Source: an uncultured Porphyromonadaceae bacterium (GTDB taxonomy: Bacteria; Bacteroidota; Bacteroidia; Bacteroidales; Muribaculaceae). From it: a stretch of DNA of 64,000 bases. The translations under genes were made by a program, and so were the position numbers. Positions 25,382-34,439 of the stretch are shown piece after piece. Below the pieces are notes generated by a model, which did no database searches, was not told where the DNA came from, and saw only the letters and a list, made by a program, of their open reading frames with translations. Numbering within the stretch: position 1 is the stretch's first letter; each line of letters opens with the position of its first letter. The stretch covers positions 53,016-117,015 of the forward strand of contig CANPGB010000008.1 in assembly GCA_947573485.1 (NCBI GenBank), written 5' to 3'.

Positions 25382-27894
25382 TGCCCGACGACGCTCTCCG
25401 CCAACAGATTCTCACCCTCCACGGCTGCGAGGCACTCGTCCTCGCAGGACCCGGTTGCGGCAAGACTCATCTCTTGGCTGAGCGCATATTCCACGCCCAC
25501 GAGGCCCGTGCGGTGCCCTTCGCTCGCATGCTTTGCGTTACCTTCACCAACCGCGCCGCCCGCGAGATGCTAACACGCATAAAAGCGCGCACCGGTATCA
25601 CGCCGCACGACCTTTTCGTGGGCAACATACACCGCTTTTGCCTGCGCTTCCTCTCCGAAAACTCCCTCCTGCCACCCGACACAGCAATTCTCGACGAGGA
25701 CGACCGCAGCGAGGTGCTCGCGACTTTCGGTCTGAGGAGCCGCGTGCAGACCGACGATTTCTTACGTAAAGCCGCATATATCTATCAGGACGAAAACGGA
25801 CACCCGCAACACCTTCGGCGCGCTCCGCACACTCCCGTCACGGCCACCGACGTGGCGCGCTACCAGGCCTACTCTGAATACAAGCGCGACCACAAGCTTA
25901 TAGACTTCGACGATATCCTCCTCATAACATACACCGCGCTCATGAACCGCCACAGGCAGCCTTTTGCCTTGACAGGCTACACATGGGTGCAGATCGATGA
26001 GGTGCAGGACATGACTCCCCTCCAACTCGCCATAATCGAAGCCGTAAGCACTCCGGCCGGGCGAACAAGCCTCTTCCTCGGCGACGAACAGCAGGCTATC
26101 TTCAATTTCACCGGCGCAGGAGGCACGGCTCTCGTTCACCTCAAAGAGCTCTGCGGCGAAAAGATTCTTCACCTCACCCGCAATTTCCGATCCTCCCCAG
26201 CCCTCGTCGCGCTCTGCAATGCCCTTGCAACAGCATGGCTCGGTATAGACCCGGGCTTACTCCCTGCAGCCGTCGCCCGCGAATCTGCCACCGACCCCTT
26301 GGTGGCTTGGCAGGCATCCGCAGGCAATCTGCGCATCCTCACAGCCGCCATGGCTCGCCGCTGGAGAGCTGCAAACCCCGACGAAAAGCTCATGGTGCTC
26401 ACACGCACCAACGCCGAGGCCGACGAGCTATCGGCCATATTCGGCATGCTCGGCCTCAGCCACTTCCACATACCCAAGCAGGATTTATTCCACCAAAGTC
26501 CCTTTAAAATCATCTGGTCGCACCTCGCGGCAATCATTCAGGGAAACGCAGGGGCGTGGGTACGGCTGATTCATACTCTCCGTGGCGCAAAGACACTCAC
26601 AGACTCCCGCTCAATAGTGGCAAGGCTCCGCGACGCCGCTCTCGCCCCCGACGACCTCCTCTCAGAGCCCGGCAACGAGTGCATCACGGCCTTTGCCGAG
26701 AGCTTTTACGACAGCTTTCGCACGATAGTCGTACTCGACACCGAAACCACAGGCCTCGACGTGTTCGGCGATGACGTAGTGCAACTGGCAGCGCTCCGAA
26801 TCAAAGGCGGTAAGATAGTCGAAGGTTCTGAGCTTAACCTATTTATCGAAAGCGAGAAACCACTGCCGCCCACTCTCGCCGACGGCACTCCGAATCCGCT
26901 GCTTGCGCTGTACGACCATGCCGAGAAATTGTCGCCCGAAGACGCTTTCGCCCGCCTTGCCGACTACATCGGCGTCGACAGTATCCTCGCCGGACACAAC
27001 ATTGCCTTCGACCTCGCTATTCTCCGCAACAATATTCAGCGCCGCACAAGCTTCCCGCTCCCGCAGCCACTCTCAACCGACGCAACTCATATCGACAGCC
27101 TGCGCATAAGCCGCCTCCTCTTTCCGCGCCTGCGCAGCCACCGACTCGGCAGCTTGCTCGGCACCCTCTGCATTGCCGGAGCAAACTCCCACATGGCCGA
27201 CGACGACACCGCCGCAACGGCAGCGCTCCTCATGGCGCTCGCCCCGGTTGCCCGTCTAAAATTATATGAAATCAAAGCCTTACGCGCCGACGAATCAATA
27301 AAAGAGCTCTCCTCACTCCTCGCCGAGAAATACGGAGAGTTCTACACCCGCGAGAAACAGCGCCTCGAAGAGCCCGGAGGCTCGCTCAGCGACGCCATAT
27401 GCCGCGCACACAACTTCTTCACCTCGCAGGGCCTCATGCCGCCCATAAGTCACCTCAACTACATATGCGCGCTCGTAGATAGTTTCATGGCCCGCAAAGC
27501 CACGCCCCCTCACCTGCGCAACATGCTCTCGCAGCACCTCTACGACCTGCTCACATACCACGAGTCCGACCTCTTCGCCTCCGGGATTGTCGACGAAAAA
27601 ATCTCGGTAATGACAGTCCACAAAGCCAAGGGCCTCGAAGCCGACAACGTAATCGTGCACGACGTCACCGCCCGCTACGGCACCGACGACGACCACACCC
27701 GCCTCCTCTACGTGGCTTTCTCACGCGCCCGCAAGCGCCTCGCCATAGGCATGAGCCGCGACCCCGACGGCGTCATCCTTTCGTTTCTCCGCCACTTCCG
27801 GCTCCTCTCGCGCCGCGAGATTGCCGTTGCCGTCAACGCCGAATCAATGAACTTCGAAAGCAATTTCGAGGCCTACCTGCAGGGCTCGTTGTAA
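25381..27894 (+). CDS. UvrD-like superfamily 1 helicase with inserted DEDDh exonuclease domain
   Basis: This is an 837-residue protein. I chose the ATG at 25381, overlapping the SGNH stop, because the helicase fold starts right there: Walker A LAGPGCGKTHLLAERI (about 21-36), Ia CVTFTNRAAREML, II IDEVQDMTPLQ, III FLGDEQQAIFNFTGA, IV LTRNFRSSP, V VMTVHKAKGLEADN (about 743) and VI LLYVAFSRARKRL. Between motifs IV and V, residues about 445-620 form a DnaQ-type exonuclease with DTETTGL, GHNIAFDLA and HMADDDTAAT. So unwinding and 3'-5' nuclease functions sit in one chain. A role in DNA repair is likely. Why it ends a murein operon is unclear. Confidence 0.9.
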   Translation: MPDDALRQQILTLHGCEALVLAGPGCGKTHLLAERIFHAHEARAVPFARMLCVTFTNRAAREMLTRIKARTGITPHDLFVGNIHRFCLRFLSENSLLPPDTAILDEDDRSEVLATFGLRSRVQTDDFLRKAAYIYQDENGHPQHLRRAPHTPVTATDVARYQAYSEYKRDHKLIDFDDILLITYTALMNRHRQPFALTGYTWVQIDEVQDMTPLQLAIIEAVSTPAGRTSLFLGDEQQAIFNFTGAGGTALVHLKELCGEKILHLTRNFRSSPALVALCNALATAWLGIDPGLLPAAVARESATDPLVAWQASAGNLRILTAAMARRWRAANPDEKLMVLTRTNAEADELSAIFGMLGLSHFHIPKQDLFHQSPFKIIWSHLAAIIQGNAGAWVRLIHTLRGAKTLTDSRSIVARLRDAALAPDDLLSEPGNECITAFAESFYDSFRTIVVLDTETTGLDVFGDDVVQLAALRIKGGKIVEGSELNLFIESEKPLPPTLADGTPNPLLALYDHAEKLSPEDAFARLADYIGVDSILAGHNIAFDLAILRNNIQRRTSFPLPQPLSTDATHIDSLRISRLLFPRLRSHRLGSLLGTLCIAGANSHMADDDTAATAALLMALAPVARLKLYEIKALRADESIKELSSLLAEKYGEFYTREKQRLEEPGGSLSDAICRAHNFFTSQGLMPPISHLNYICALVDSFMARKATPPHLRNMLSQHLYDLLTYHESDLFASGIVDEKISVMTVHKAKGLEADNVIVHDVTARYGTDDDHTRLLYVAFSRARKRLAIGMSRDPDGVILSFLRHFRLLSRREIAVAVNAESMNFESNFEAYLQGSL

Positions 27895-27935
27895 GTTTTA
27901 CAATACCGGCGCTGCGATTTACGGCAAAAAAGCGC

Positions 27936-27943
27936 TACCTTTG
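27936..27943 (+). promoter_or_regulatory. Putative -7 box for the flippase gene
   Basis: TACCTTTG matches TAnnTTTG, 33 bases before the ATG at 27976. The -33 region is weak. It marks the first break after the long salvage run. Confidence 0.5.
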
Positions 27944-27975
27944 TACCCGATTTGAATCTAAGCCTGATATAGCGG

Positions 27976-29502
27976 ATGAGCAACCCCAACGACAAACGGA
28001 TAGCAAAAAACACCATGTACCTCTACGGCCGCATGATGCTCACTATTTTCGTGTCGCTCTACAGCTCACGCATCGTGCTCAACGCCCTCGGGGTTGCCGA
28101 CTACGGCATATACAACGTCGTCGGCGGCATAGTGATGCTACTCGCCTTCCTCAACGGAACCATGAGCGGAGCAACTTCGCGCTTCATGAGCTATGCTCTC
28201 GGCCGTGGCGACTCCGATGAGCTCAAGGCTACCTTCTCGGCAGCGCTCACTGTGCACGTTGGCATTGCCGTCCTTCTTCTTATTCTCGCCGAGACCGTGG
28301 GCCTATGGTACGTGAACACACGCCTTGTGATAGCGCCCGAAAGGATGTGGGCTGCCAACTGGACCTACCAGATGTCGATTCTGGCCTCTGTGTGCACCGT
28401 ATTGCAAATACCTTATCTCGCGGCAATTATGGCTCACGAGCGCATGGGATACTATGCCCTGGTGGCGCTCTCAAACTCTTTCCTCAAGCTCGGTATAGTG
28501 CTCATTATCCTATTCTTTCCCTCTACCGACAATCTCATCTTCTACTCCACGCTCGTCCTCGCCGTAAGTCTGATTATTTCAGCAATGTACATCATTTTTT
28601 CGCGACACCGCTTCACAGAGTGCCACTGGCAGTATCCGCGCGATAAAACCATAATGAAAGATATGCTGAAATTTTGCTCATGGGATTCCTACGGCAACCT
28701 GTGCTTCACCGCCCGCGCTCAAGGCACTCTTGTTATTCTCAACCGCTTTGGCGGGACTGTGCTGAATGCCGCAGGTGGTCTTTGCGCTACCGTGGCAGGC
28801 ACCGTCAACAGCTTCGCAGGCTCTATAATCACAGCTTTCCGCCCGCAGATTATACAGCAGTATGCGAAAGGCGACATCGCATACATGCTCACACTGCTGA
28901 ATAACTGCGCACGCTACTCCATGCTCCTGCTCGGCCTGCTGATCATACCCCTGATAATTGGTATGGACTCGATTCTGCGCATATGGCTCATCGACCCTCC
29001 TGCCTACACTACCGCGTTCTGCCGTATTGCACTGATAGCCGTTTGCGGCGAGCTAATGCACACCGTGATAGCGATCGGCATTCACGCTACCGGCAACGTC
29101 ACCCGCATAAGTTTCATATCAGGCTCGATGTTCTTGCTCGAACTGCCCCTCATGTGGTGGCTGCTGACCTTCACCGGCAACCCGCCGGTGGTCTACACCG
29201 TGCATCTGGCCATGATTGTGCTTATTGTCATGGCCGACTCATGGATTCTCAAAGTGCAGCTTCCACAATTCCGCATCATATCTTTCTGGTGGCGGGGAAT
29301 ATTGCTCCCGGTGATACTCATGGCCGCAAGTTTCGCAATCACCTACTTTATTGTAGCCGAGCGTACTTCAACTATCTGGCAGCTGATTGTAATGGCCCTT
29401 ATCTCCTCTGCAGTCCTTGCAGCCCTCACATGGATTTTCGCTATCGACGGCACCATGCGTAAAAAATTATACAAGTCTCTACGCGAGCGCGTAATCCGAT
29501 GA
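27976..29502 (+). CDS. Polysaccharide flippase of the MOP/Wzx family
   Basis: This 508-residue inner-membrane protein has about 14 hydrophobic segments. The start RIAKNTMYLYGRMMLTIFVSLYSSR and the following ADYGIYNVVGGIVMLLAFL are typical of Wzx-like O-antigen or capsule flippases. It probably moves lipid-linked glycan units across the inner membrane. Its stop overlaps the next glycosyltransferase start by 4 bases (ATGA). No polymerase or further pathway genes are nearby, so the glycan is unknown. Confidence 0.88.
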   Translation: MSNPNDKRIAKNTMYLYGRMMLTIFVSLYSSRIVLNALGVADYGIYNVVGGIVMLLAFLNGTMSGATSRFMSYALGRGDSDELKATFSAALTVHVGIAVLLLILAETVGLWYVNTRLVIAPERMWAANWTYQMSILASVCTVLQIPYLAAIMAHERMGYYALVALSNSFLKLGIVLIILFFPSTDNLIFYSTLVLAVSLIISAMYIIFSRHRFTECHWQYPRDKTIMKDMLKFCSWDSYGNLCFTARAQGTLVILNRFGGTVLNAAGGLCATVAGTVNSFAGSIITAFRPQIIQQYAKGDIAYMLTLLNNCARYSMLLLGLLIIPLIIGMDSILRIWLIDPPAYTTAFCRIALIAVCGELMHTVIAIGIHATGNVTRISFISGSMFLLELPLMWWLLTFTGNPPVVYTVHLAMIVLIVMADSWILKVQLPQFRIISFWWRGILLPVILMAASFAITYFIVAERTSTIWQLIVMALISSAVLAALTWIFAIDGTMRKKLYKSLRERVIR

Positions 29503-30731
29503 GCAGCAATAGAAAACGAATACTTTTCGTGAGCACATCTCTCGCAATAGGAGGTGTGGAAAAGGCTCTTGTAAGCCTCATCAACGCTCTCGACCCGGCC
29601 TCTTTTGAGATACACCTTGCGCTGATACACAACAAGGGCGACTTCCGTGCCAAAATCCCCGCCCACGTGCAGATACACGAGATACACGGCTACAGCTCCG
29701 ACCCCGCCCTGCTCGCTCCCTCCCGTGAGATTCCACGCAGGCTTCTGCATGGTCGCTTGCTTTCCACGCTTCCGGCTGCATGGCATTACCTCTGTGCTAA
29801 ATTATCAGGTTCTCTGAACTCCTATGCCGCATGGCTCCTCCGAAACGACCGACCGGGACAAGCGGGCGCGAACCCCGCACTCGACAAGCCCTTCGACCTC
29901 GCTGTCGACTTTCCCGGCCCTCCCGGCGAATGGCTGTCGTACTTCATAAGCGACCATGTCAAGGCCAACAGGCGTTGCTCTTTTATCCACTTTGACCTCG
30001 ACAACATAAAATATAATCCGAAATCTTCAGCCGCTCTCTACCGCAAAGTCGACCGCGTCTTCTGCGTCTCAGAGCAAGCCTGCGAGGTATTCCGCCGTCA
30101 CTTCCCTGACGCTGCTTCAAAAGCCATGGTACTCCATAATTTGGTAGATGTCAAGGAAATAATGGAAATGGGGGCCGAAACTTCAACATACTCTCCTGTC
30201 GGCGGTGCATGTAACATTGTCACTGTCGGGCGTTTGCGCATCGAAAAAGGGCACGACATCGCACTCCTCGCACTCGCGCAACTACGCAGTATGGGCCTGA
30301 ACGCAGTATGGCACTTCGTTGGCGACGGCCCGCATGCCTACCTCTTCAAAACCAAAGCGCAGCAACTTGGTTTGAAGGATTTCTGCCGCTTCTACGGCAG
30401 CCAAGCCAACCCCTACCCCTTCATGAAGCAGGCCGATATATACGCGCAGCCCTCACGCCACGAGGGCTACTGCCTCACCATAGGCGAAGCGAAAATTTTC
30501 GGAACACCGATAGTATCTTTCGATTTCACCGGTGCACGTGAGCAGCTCTCCGACGTGGAAAACGCTCTTATCGTTCCACGCAGCCGTGAGGAGCACGACG
30601 AGCTCTCTGCACGCAATCTCGCTCAGGCCATAATAAAAGCGGCACAGATGCCGCGCCTGAGCGTGACACCTGCGCCTGTATCCCATAGCGAAGAGATGAG
30701 CCGATTCTTAGAACTGGCTACTCAAATTTAG
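29499..30731 (+). CDS. Family 4 glycosyltransferase
   Basis: This is a 410-residue cytoplasmic GT-B enzyme. The N-terminus ILFVSTSLAIGGVEKALVSL is the usual GT4 first strand and Gly-rich loop. The C-terminal half has TVGRLRIEKGHDIALLAL, then HFVGDGP and QPSRHEGYCLTIGEA, which contains the E-x7-E nucleotide-sugar site. It is coupled by a 4-base overlap to the flippase, so it likely builds the same glycan. The last 14 bases overlap the 3' end of surE on the other strand. Confidence 0.9.
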   Translation: MSSNRKRILFVSTSLAIGGVEKALVSLINALDPASFEIHLALIHNKGDFRAKIPAHVQIHEIHGYSSDPALLAPSREIPRRLLHGRLLSTLPAAWHYLCAKLSGSLNSYAAWLLRNDRPGQAGANPALDKPFDLAVDFPGPPGEWLSYFISDHVKANRRCSFIHFDLDNIKYNPKSSAALYRKVDRVFCVSEQACEVFRRHFPDAASKAMVLHNLVDVKEIMEMGAETSTYSPVGGACNIVTVGRLRIEKGHDIALLALAQLRSMGLNAVWHFVGDGPHAYLFKTKAQQLGLKDFCRFYGSQANPYPFMKQADIYAQPSRHEGYCLTIGEAKIFGTPIVSFDFTGAREQLSDVENALIVPRSREEHDELSARNLAQAIIKAAQMPRLSVTPAPVSHSEEMSRFLELATQI

Positions 30732-31488
30732 CTGCTATATCTTTTATGGCACCGAGAGCCGTCTGGTCCACCGACACGGGCACTACCGTCACATAGCGAC
30801 GGCGAAGCCAGTATTCATCGGTATCGTCGGCATTGGGTTCCTCGTCGATGAAATGACCTGTAAGCCAATAGAAAGGCACCCCCATGGGGTCGAGATAGCG
30901 CTTATACTCATCGGTCCAGCGGCCGCGGGCGGCACGGCAAACCTTGATACCCTCAGGTATGACCTTGGCAGGGATATTCACATTGAGGCACACTCCCTCG
31001 GGCAGTCCCGTGGCAAGTATTTTCGAGGCGATAGCAGCCACAAAAGCCGTCGAGAAAGTGAAATCAGCTTTCAGGGAGTGGTGAAGCAGCGAGAAACCAA
31101 CGGCAGGAATACCCTGGATGCAGGCCTCAAGCACCGCTCCCATGGTACCGGAGTAAATGATGTTGACCGAAGAGTTGGATCCGTGGTTGATACCCGAAAG
31201 AACGATGTCCGGTTTTCGAGGCACAATGGCGTGAAGAGCGAGTTTGATGCAATCCACAGGCGTGCCGTTGACAGTAAAGAGGCGCACACCCTCCTTGTCG
31301 GAAGGAAGTTCGGTGATGCGCAGTGGCGAGCCTACGGTAAGTGCCGACGACTGACCTGAGTGAGGATGGGCGGGAGCTACGATATAGATGTCGCCAAGCG
31401 ATCGCACACACTCGGCAAGGTGGTGGATACCGGGAGCGTCGATGCTGTCGTCGTTCGTAATGAGAATCAGCGGGCGTGTATTTTCCAT
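30718..31488 (-). CDS. surE: 5'/3'-nucleotidase SurE
   Basis: This 256-residue metal-dependent phosphatase acts on nucleoside monophosphates and is linked to stationary-phase survival. I chose the ATG at 31488 (MENTRPLILITNDDS) because the family's metal-site DD follows the first strand almost at once; an in-frame ATG at 31524 would add 12 unneeded residues. The NDDSIDAPG, SGINHGSNSS and YSGTMGAVLEA motifs are intact. It is convergent with the GT4 gene, overlapping 14 bases, and lies downstream of the MBOAT gene. Confidence 0.95.
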   Translation of the reverse strand: MENTRPLILITNDDSIDAPGIHHLAECVRSLGDIYIVAPAHPHSGQSSALTVGSPLRITELPSDKEGVRLFTVNGTPVDCIKLALHAIVPRKPDIVLSGINHGSNSSVNIIYSGTMGAVLEACIQGIPAVGFSLLHHSLKADFTFSTAFVAAIASKILATGLPEGVCLNVNIPAKVIPEGIKVCRAARGRWTDEYKRYLDPMGVPFYWLTGHFIDEEPNADDTDEYWLRRRYVTVVPVSVDQTALGAIKDIAAKFE

Positions 31489-31547
31489 AATTGTGATGAA
31501 TTTGTCGTTATATTTCTTAAACAAGCCGCGCGCGACTATTGTTTTGA

Positions 31548-33014
31548 TCAGAACTGGAAATAAATAAATGGCGAGACATCGGCTGTGCGCAACTCAAGCA
31601 CAAGCTGCACGGTGACGATGAATACAAGAAGCTTCACCAACCACGGCGAGCAAACGAAAGCTCTCTGTGCACGCTCCCAAAAAGAGGTGGGCAGCGCATG
31701 TCCCACTATTATTACAAGCATCAATATCAGCCAAAGCATGCGCGCCGAAGCAAATGCCGGAAAATAGGAAAGCGAGAAATCGCGGCCCACGGCACGCACT
31801 ATCTCAACCGAGTCGCTCCACGACGCTGCCCTGAAAAACACCCACAGCAGTGCCACAAAAGCCATGGTGGCACCCCAGCAGAGGGCGCGCACGGCAAAAT
31901 TGTCGGGTAGCCTCTTCAGCCACGGTTTCGATGCCTTGTGCAGAGCAAGTCCGCCACCGTGCATGGCTCCCCAGAAAACGAATTTCCAGGCCGCGCCGTG
32001 CCATAGGCCGCCGATTACCATAGTGGCGAAATTATTCAGATAGGTGCGTGCGGTGCCCTTGCGGTTGCCTCCGAGAGGTATATAGATGTAATCGCGGAGC
32101 CAACTCGAGAGCGATATGTGCCAACGGCGCCAGAAGTCGCTAAGGTTCTGAGCCTTATAGGGGAAGTTGAAGTTCTGCGCGAGCCTGAAGCCCATTATCA
32201 GGGCTATGCCTATAGCCATGTCGGAGTAGCCGGAGAAGTCGCAGTAAATCTGCATGGTATAGCCTATTATACCCATTAGGGTCTCGAAGCCGGAGTAAGC
32301 GCCGGGAGCATCGAAAATAAGGTCGTTGTACTGAGCTATGTAATCGGCTATGACTGCTTTCTTTATAACACCTAAAATTATGAGCCACAAGCCCGTATAC
32401 ACCTCGGTGCGCGTGGCATGGCGGTTCTCGCGTATCTGCGGTATGAAGTAATCGGCACGCACTATAGGGCCCGCCACGAGCGCAGGGAAGAACGAGAGAA
32501 AGAACGCATATTCAAGCCATGTAGGCGTGGGCGCGACCCTACCCTTGTAGACGTCGATTATATAGCTCACCGACTGAAAGGTGTAGAACGAAATTCCCAC
32601 CGGCAGCACAAGGTCGAGAGGCTGGAAATTGCCGCCTATCATGGCGTTGAAGTTCCACAGGAAGAAGTTGGCATACTTGAAATAGGCAAGTATGCCGAGC
32701 GACGTCACAAGCGACAGCGCCACACACAGCCTTCGCACACGCCGGCTGCGTCCGGGCGTAGCTATAACCCGCGACAGCAACCAGTCGAAAAGCGACGTGC
32801 CCGCGAGCATAAGCACAAAAAGCCCGCTGCTCTTGTAGTAAAAAAAGAAACTGAACGCCACCACAAAGCCGCACATCTGCCAAAAGCGGCTGCGCAAAAG
32901 CCCGTAGAGCGGCATAAATATGAGGAACAGCACCCAAAACGTGCCCGACGAAAACAACATCGGTGCCGTCGGGTCGTAACTCAGAAACTCAAATGCCTTA
33001 CGCAAAAGTTCCAT
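31548..33014 (-). CDS. MBOAT-family O-acyltransferase (AlgI/PatA/DltB-like)
   Basis: This 488-residue polytopic membrane protein has about eleven helices. The core TMVIGGLWHGAAWKFVFWGA carries the catalytic His of MBOAT enzymes, and DFSGYSDMAIGIALIMGF and FNFPYKAQNLSDFWRRWHIS are standard AlgI-type motifs. Such proteins move acetyl or other acyl groups across the membrane for transfer to an extracellular glycan. The SGNH gene 3 bases upstream is the probable partner that completes transfer. The substrate could be peptidoglycan, capsule or another polymer. Confidence 0.93.
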   Translation of the reverse strand: MELLRKAFEFLSYDPTAPMLFSSGTFWVLFLIFMPLYGLLRSRFWQMCGFVVAFSFFFYYKSSGLFVLMLAGTSLFDWLLSRVIATPGRSRRVRRLCVALSLVTSLGILAYFKYANFFLWNFNAMIGGNFQPLDLVLPVGISFYTFQSVSYIIDVYKGRVAPTPTWLEYAFFLSFFPALVAGPIVRADYFIPQIRENRHATRTEVYTGLWLIILGVIKKAVIADYIAQYNDLIFDAPGAYSGFETLMGIIGYTMQIYCDFSGYSDMAIGIALIMGFRLAQNFNFPYKAQNLSDFWRRWHISLSSWLRDYIYIPLGGNRKGTARTYLNNFATMVIGGLWHGAAWKFVFWGAMHGGGLALHKASKPWLKRLPDNFAVRALCWGATMAFVALLWVFFRAASWSDSVEIVRAVGRDFSLSYFPAFASARMLWLILMLVIIVGHALPTSFWERAQRAFVCSPWLVKLLVFIVTVQLVLELRTADVSPFIYFQF

Positions 33015-33017
33015 GGG

Positions 33018-33821
33018 TCAATCCTCGTCGGGTTGATGTACGAATATGCGTTTGGCGCGACCCGATTGCACCTCCGGCACATCAAGGCGTATGGGGTGCA
33101 GGGCGTTGGCAGGCATCCACCGTATCACGCTGTCGAGCCACTCAGCCGCGGAGTTGCGCGTAGGGTGAGCGCCGTCTTTGGCGCGCTCGAAGCTCATGCC
33201 GTTGCTCAGGAAGAAAGTTCCCTGTGGTGTGCTCTTCGATATCAGGCGGTTGATACCCGTATCCTCGCGCCAGTTGGGAGGCCCGATCCAAAGGAAAGGT
33301 ATAGTGTCGATGTCAGCGAGAATCTGACGCACATATTTCTCTCGCTTGGACTCTATGTCTTTAACAAGCAGCTCGTTGGCACCGAGGCAAACCACGATGA
33401 ACGTCGGCTCTATTTTGGCTATATAGCGGCGAAGTTTATCCGACTTACCCCACTTCTCAGAGGTCGAGCTATACCACATCACCGTATAAAGCGTGTGCCC
33501 GTTATGCTCGGCATAGGCTGCAAGGCGCGGACCGAGGCCCTCGAGCATTGAGTCGCCTATGAGTAGAATTGTCTGCGCCGCACTGTCACAGGGCATGGGG
33601 AAAGCCTGCTGAATATCTACAAGCACAGTGTCGGGCGACACGAAAAGCGTATCGGCCGAAACAGCCTCTTCCTCGGCCGTAGGCTCGCTAAAAGCCTCCA
33701 AAAACCCCGCACTCTTAAACTTATGCTCGCAGACTTCGGGCATATCAAGAGCCTCTGCCGCCACAAATACGGCCAGAGCCGAGAGCAGCAGCAACCACAG
33801 CGATATGTAGTGAGGCTTCAA
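33018..33821 (-). CDS. Membrane-anchored SGNH hydrolase-like protein, MBOAT partner, TTG start
   Basis: This 267-residue protein has an N-terminal anchor (about 5-22, ISLWLLLLSALAVFVAA) and a periplasmic SGNH domain from about 83: ILLIGDSMLEGLG (Ser91), VVCLGANELLV and DGAHPTRNSAAEW with the Asp/His pair. The only workable start is TTG at 33821: an in-frame stop lies 9 bases upstream and the next Met falls after the anchor. The GGAGTTA repeat array begins right at this start. It lies 3 bases ahead of the MBOAT gene, like PatA/PatB or AlgI/AlgJ pairs. Confidence 0.85.
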   Translation of the reverse strand: MKPHYISLWLLLLSALAVFVAAEALDMPEVCEHKFKSAGFLEAFSEPTAEEEAVSADTLFVSPDTVLVDIQQAFPMPCDSAAQTILLIGDSMLEGLGPRLAAYAEHNGHTLYTVMWYSSTSEKWGKSDKLRRYIAKIEPTFIVVCLGANELLVKDIESKREKYVRQILADIDTIPFLWIGPPNWREDTGINRLISKSTPQGTFFLSNGMSFERAKDGAHPTRNSAAEWLDSVIRWMPANALHPIRLDVPEVQSGRAKRIFVHQPDED

Positions 33822-33823
33822 TG

Positions 33824-33909
33824 GGAGGAGTTAGGGATTAGGAGTTAGGAGTTAGGAGTTAGGAGTTAGGGGTTAGGAGTGAGGAGTTGGGAGTGAGGAG
33901 TTAGGAGCG
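33824..33909 (+). repeat. GGAGTTA-type short tandem repeat array
   Basis: This is an imperfect heptamer array of about twelve units (GGAGTTA, with GGGTTA and GTGAGGA variants). It fills the whole spacer between the SGNH gene start and the end of the Rieske-like lipoprotein gene, so it forms the 5' leader of the SGNH/MBOAT pair. Confidence 0.92.
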
Positions 33910-33914
33910 AGGGC

Positions 33915-34439
33915 TTACCGCTTGAAGCTCACCACCATATACTCTCCGGCCATGCCGGGGCCTACATTGTAGTCGCGCAGGGCGTAACCTTTCTCTGCGG
34001 CCACACCGCTCACAGGGTGCCCGTCAAGCGAGAACACATTATAGCGGCTGCCGCACTCGGGGCACTCGGCCAGGTGCTCGTCGTCGGTGTTGATGAATAC
34101 CCGCACCGACTGCTTGCGCTCTACGGGGCACGAGAGGTCGTAGGCCTTAGGCGTTCCGGCAACATCGCACACAAGGAGCACGCCGCCAAAGCCGGTATAA
34201 GTTGTAGCTACATAGGGGAAGTTCGAAGGCACTCGCTGCTCGCGGATAAAACGTTTCCACGTCAGCGCGCCCGACACGCCATAAACGTTCCACTCCGCAA
34301 CGGTCGGGAAAACGATGTTGACAGGTGCCACAGGCACCCGGTCGTCATCAAGACTGTCGCACGAGAGGCTGCCAAAAGCAAGCGCCGCCGTTATTGCGGC
34401 GGCGACCATATGCTTGTAAAATTTACGCAAGGCTCGCAA
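33915..34439 (-). CDS. Lipoprotein with degenerate Rieske-like domain
   Basis: This 174-residue protein has a basic N-region (MRALRKFYKH) and a lipobox ending at Cys27 (AFGSLSCDS). The C-terminal half follows a Rieske pattern, DLSCPVE then ECPECGSRYNVFSLDGHPVSG, but the ligands differ: the first motif is C104-P-V rather than C-x-H, and the second is C126-P-E-C129 rather than C-x2-H. It may hold zinc or a non-Rieske cluster, or no metal. Its start overlaps the SRPBCC gene by 17 bases. No partner redox enzyme is adjacent. Confidence 0.75.
   Translation of the reverse strand: MRALRKFYKHMVAAAITAALAFGSLSCDSLDDDRVPVAPVNIVFPTVAEWNVYGVSGALTWKRFIREQRVPSNFPYVATTYTGFGGVLLVCDVAGTPKAYDLSCPVERKQSVRVFINTDDEHLAECPECGSRYNVFSLDGHPVSGVAAEKGYALRDYNVGPGMAGEYMVVSFKR

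Noticed and set aside
27889..27903. TTGTAA/TTACAA inverted repeat at the helicase stop
   Set aside because: The stem is six bases, AT-rich and without a T-run, too weak to call a terminator.
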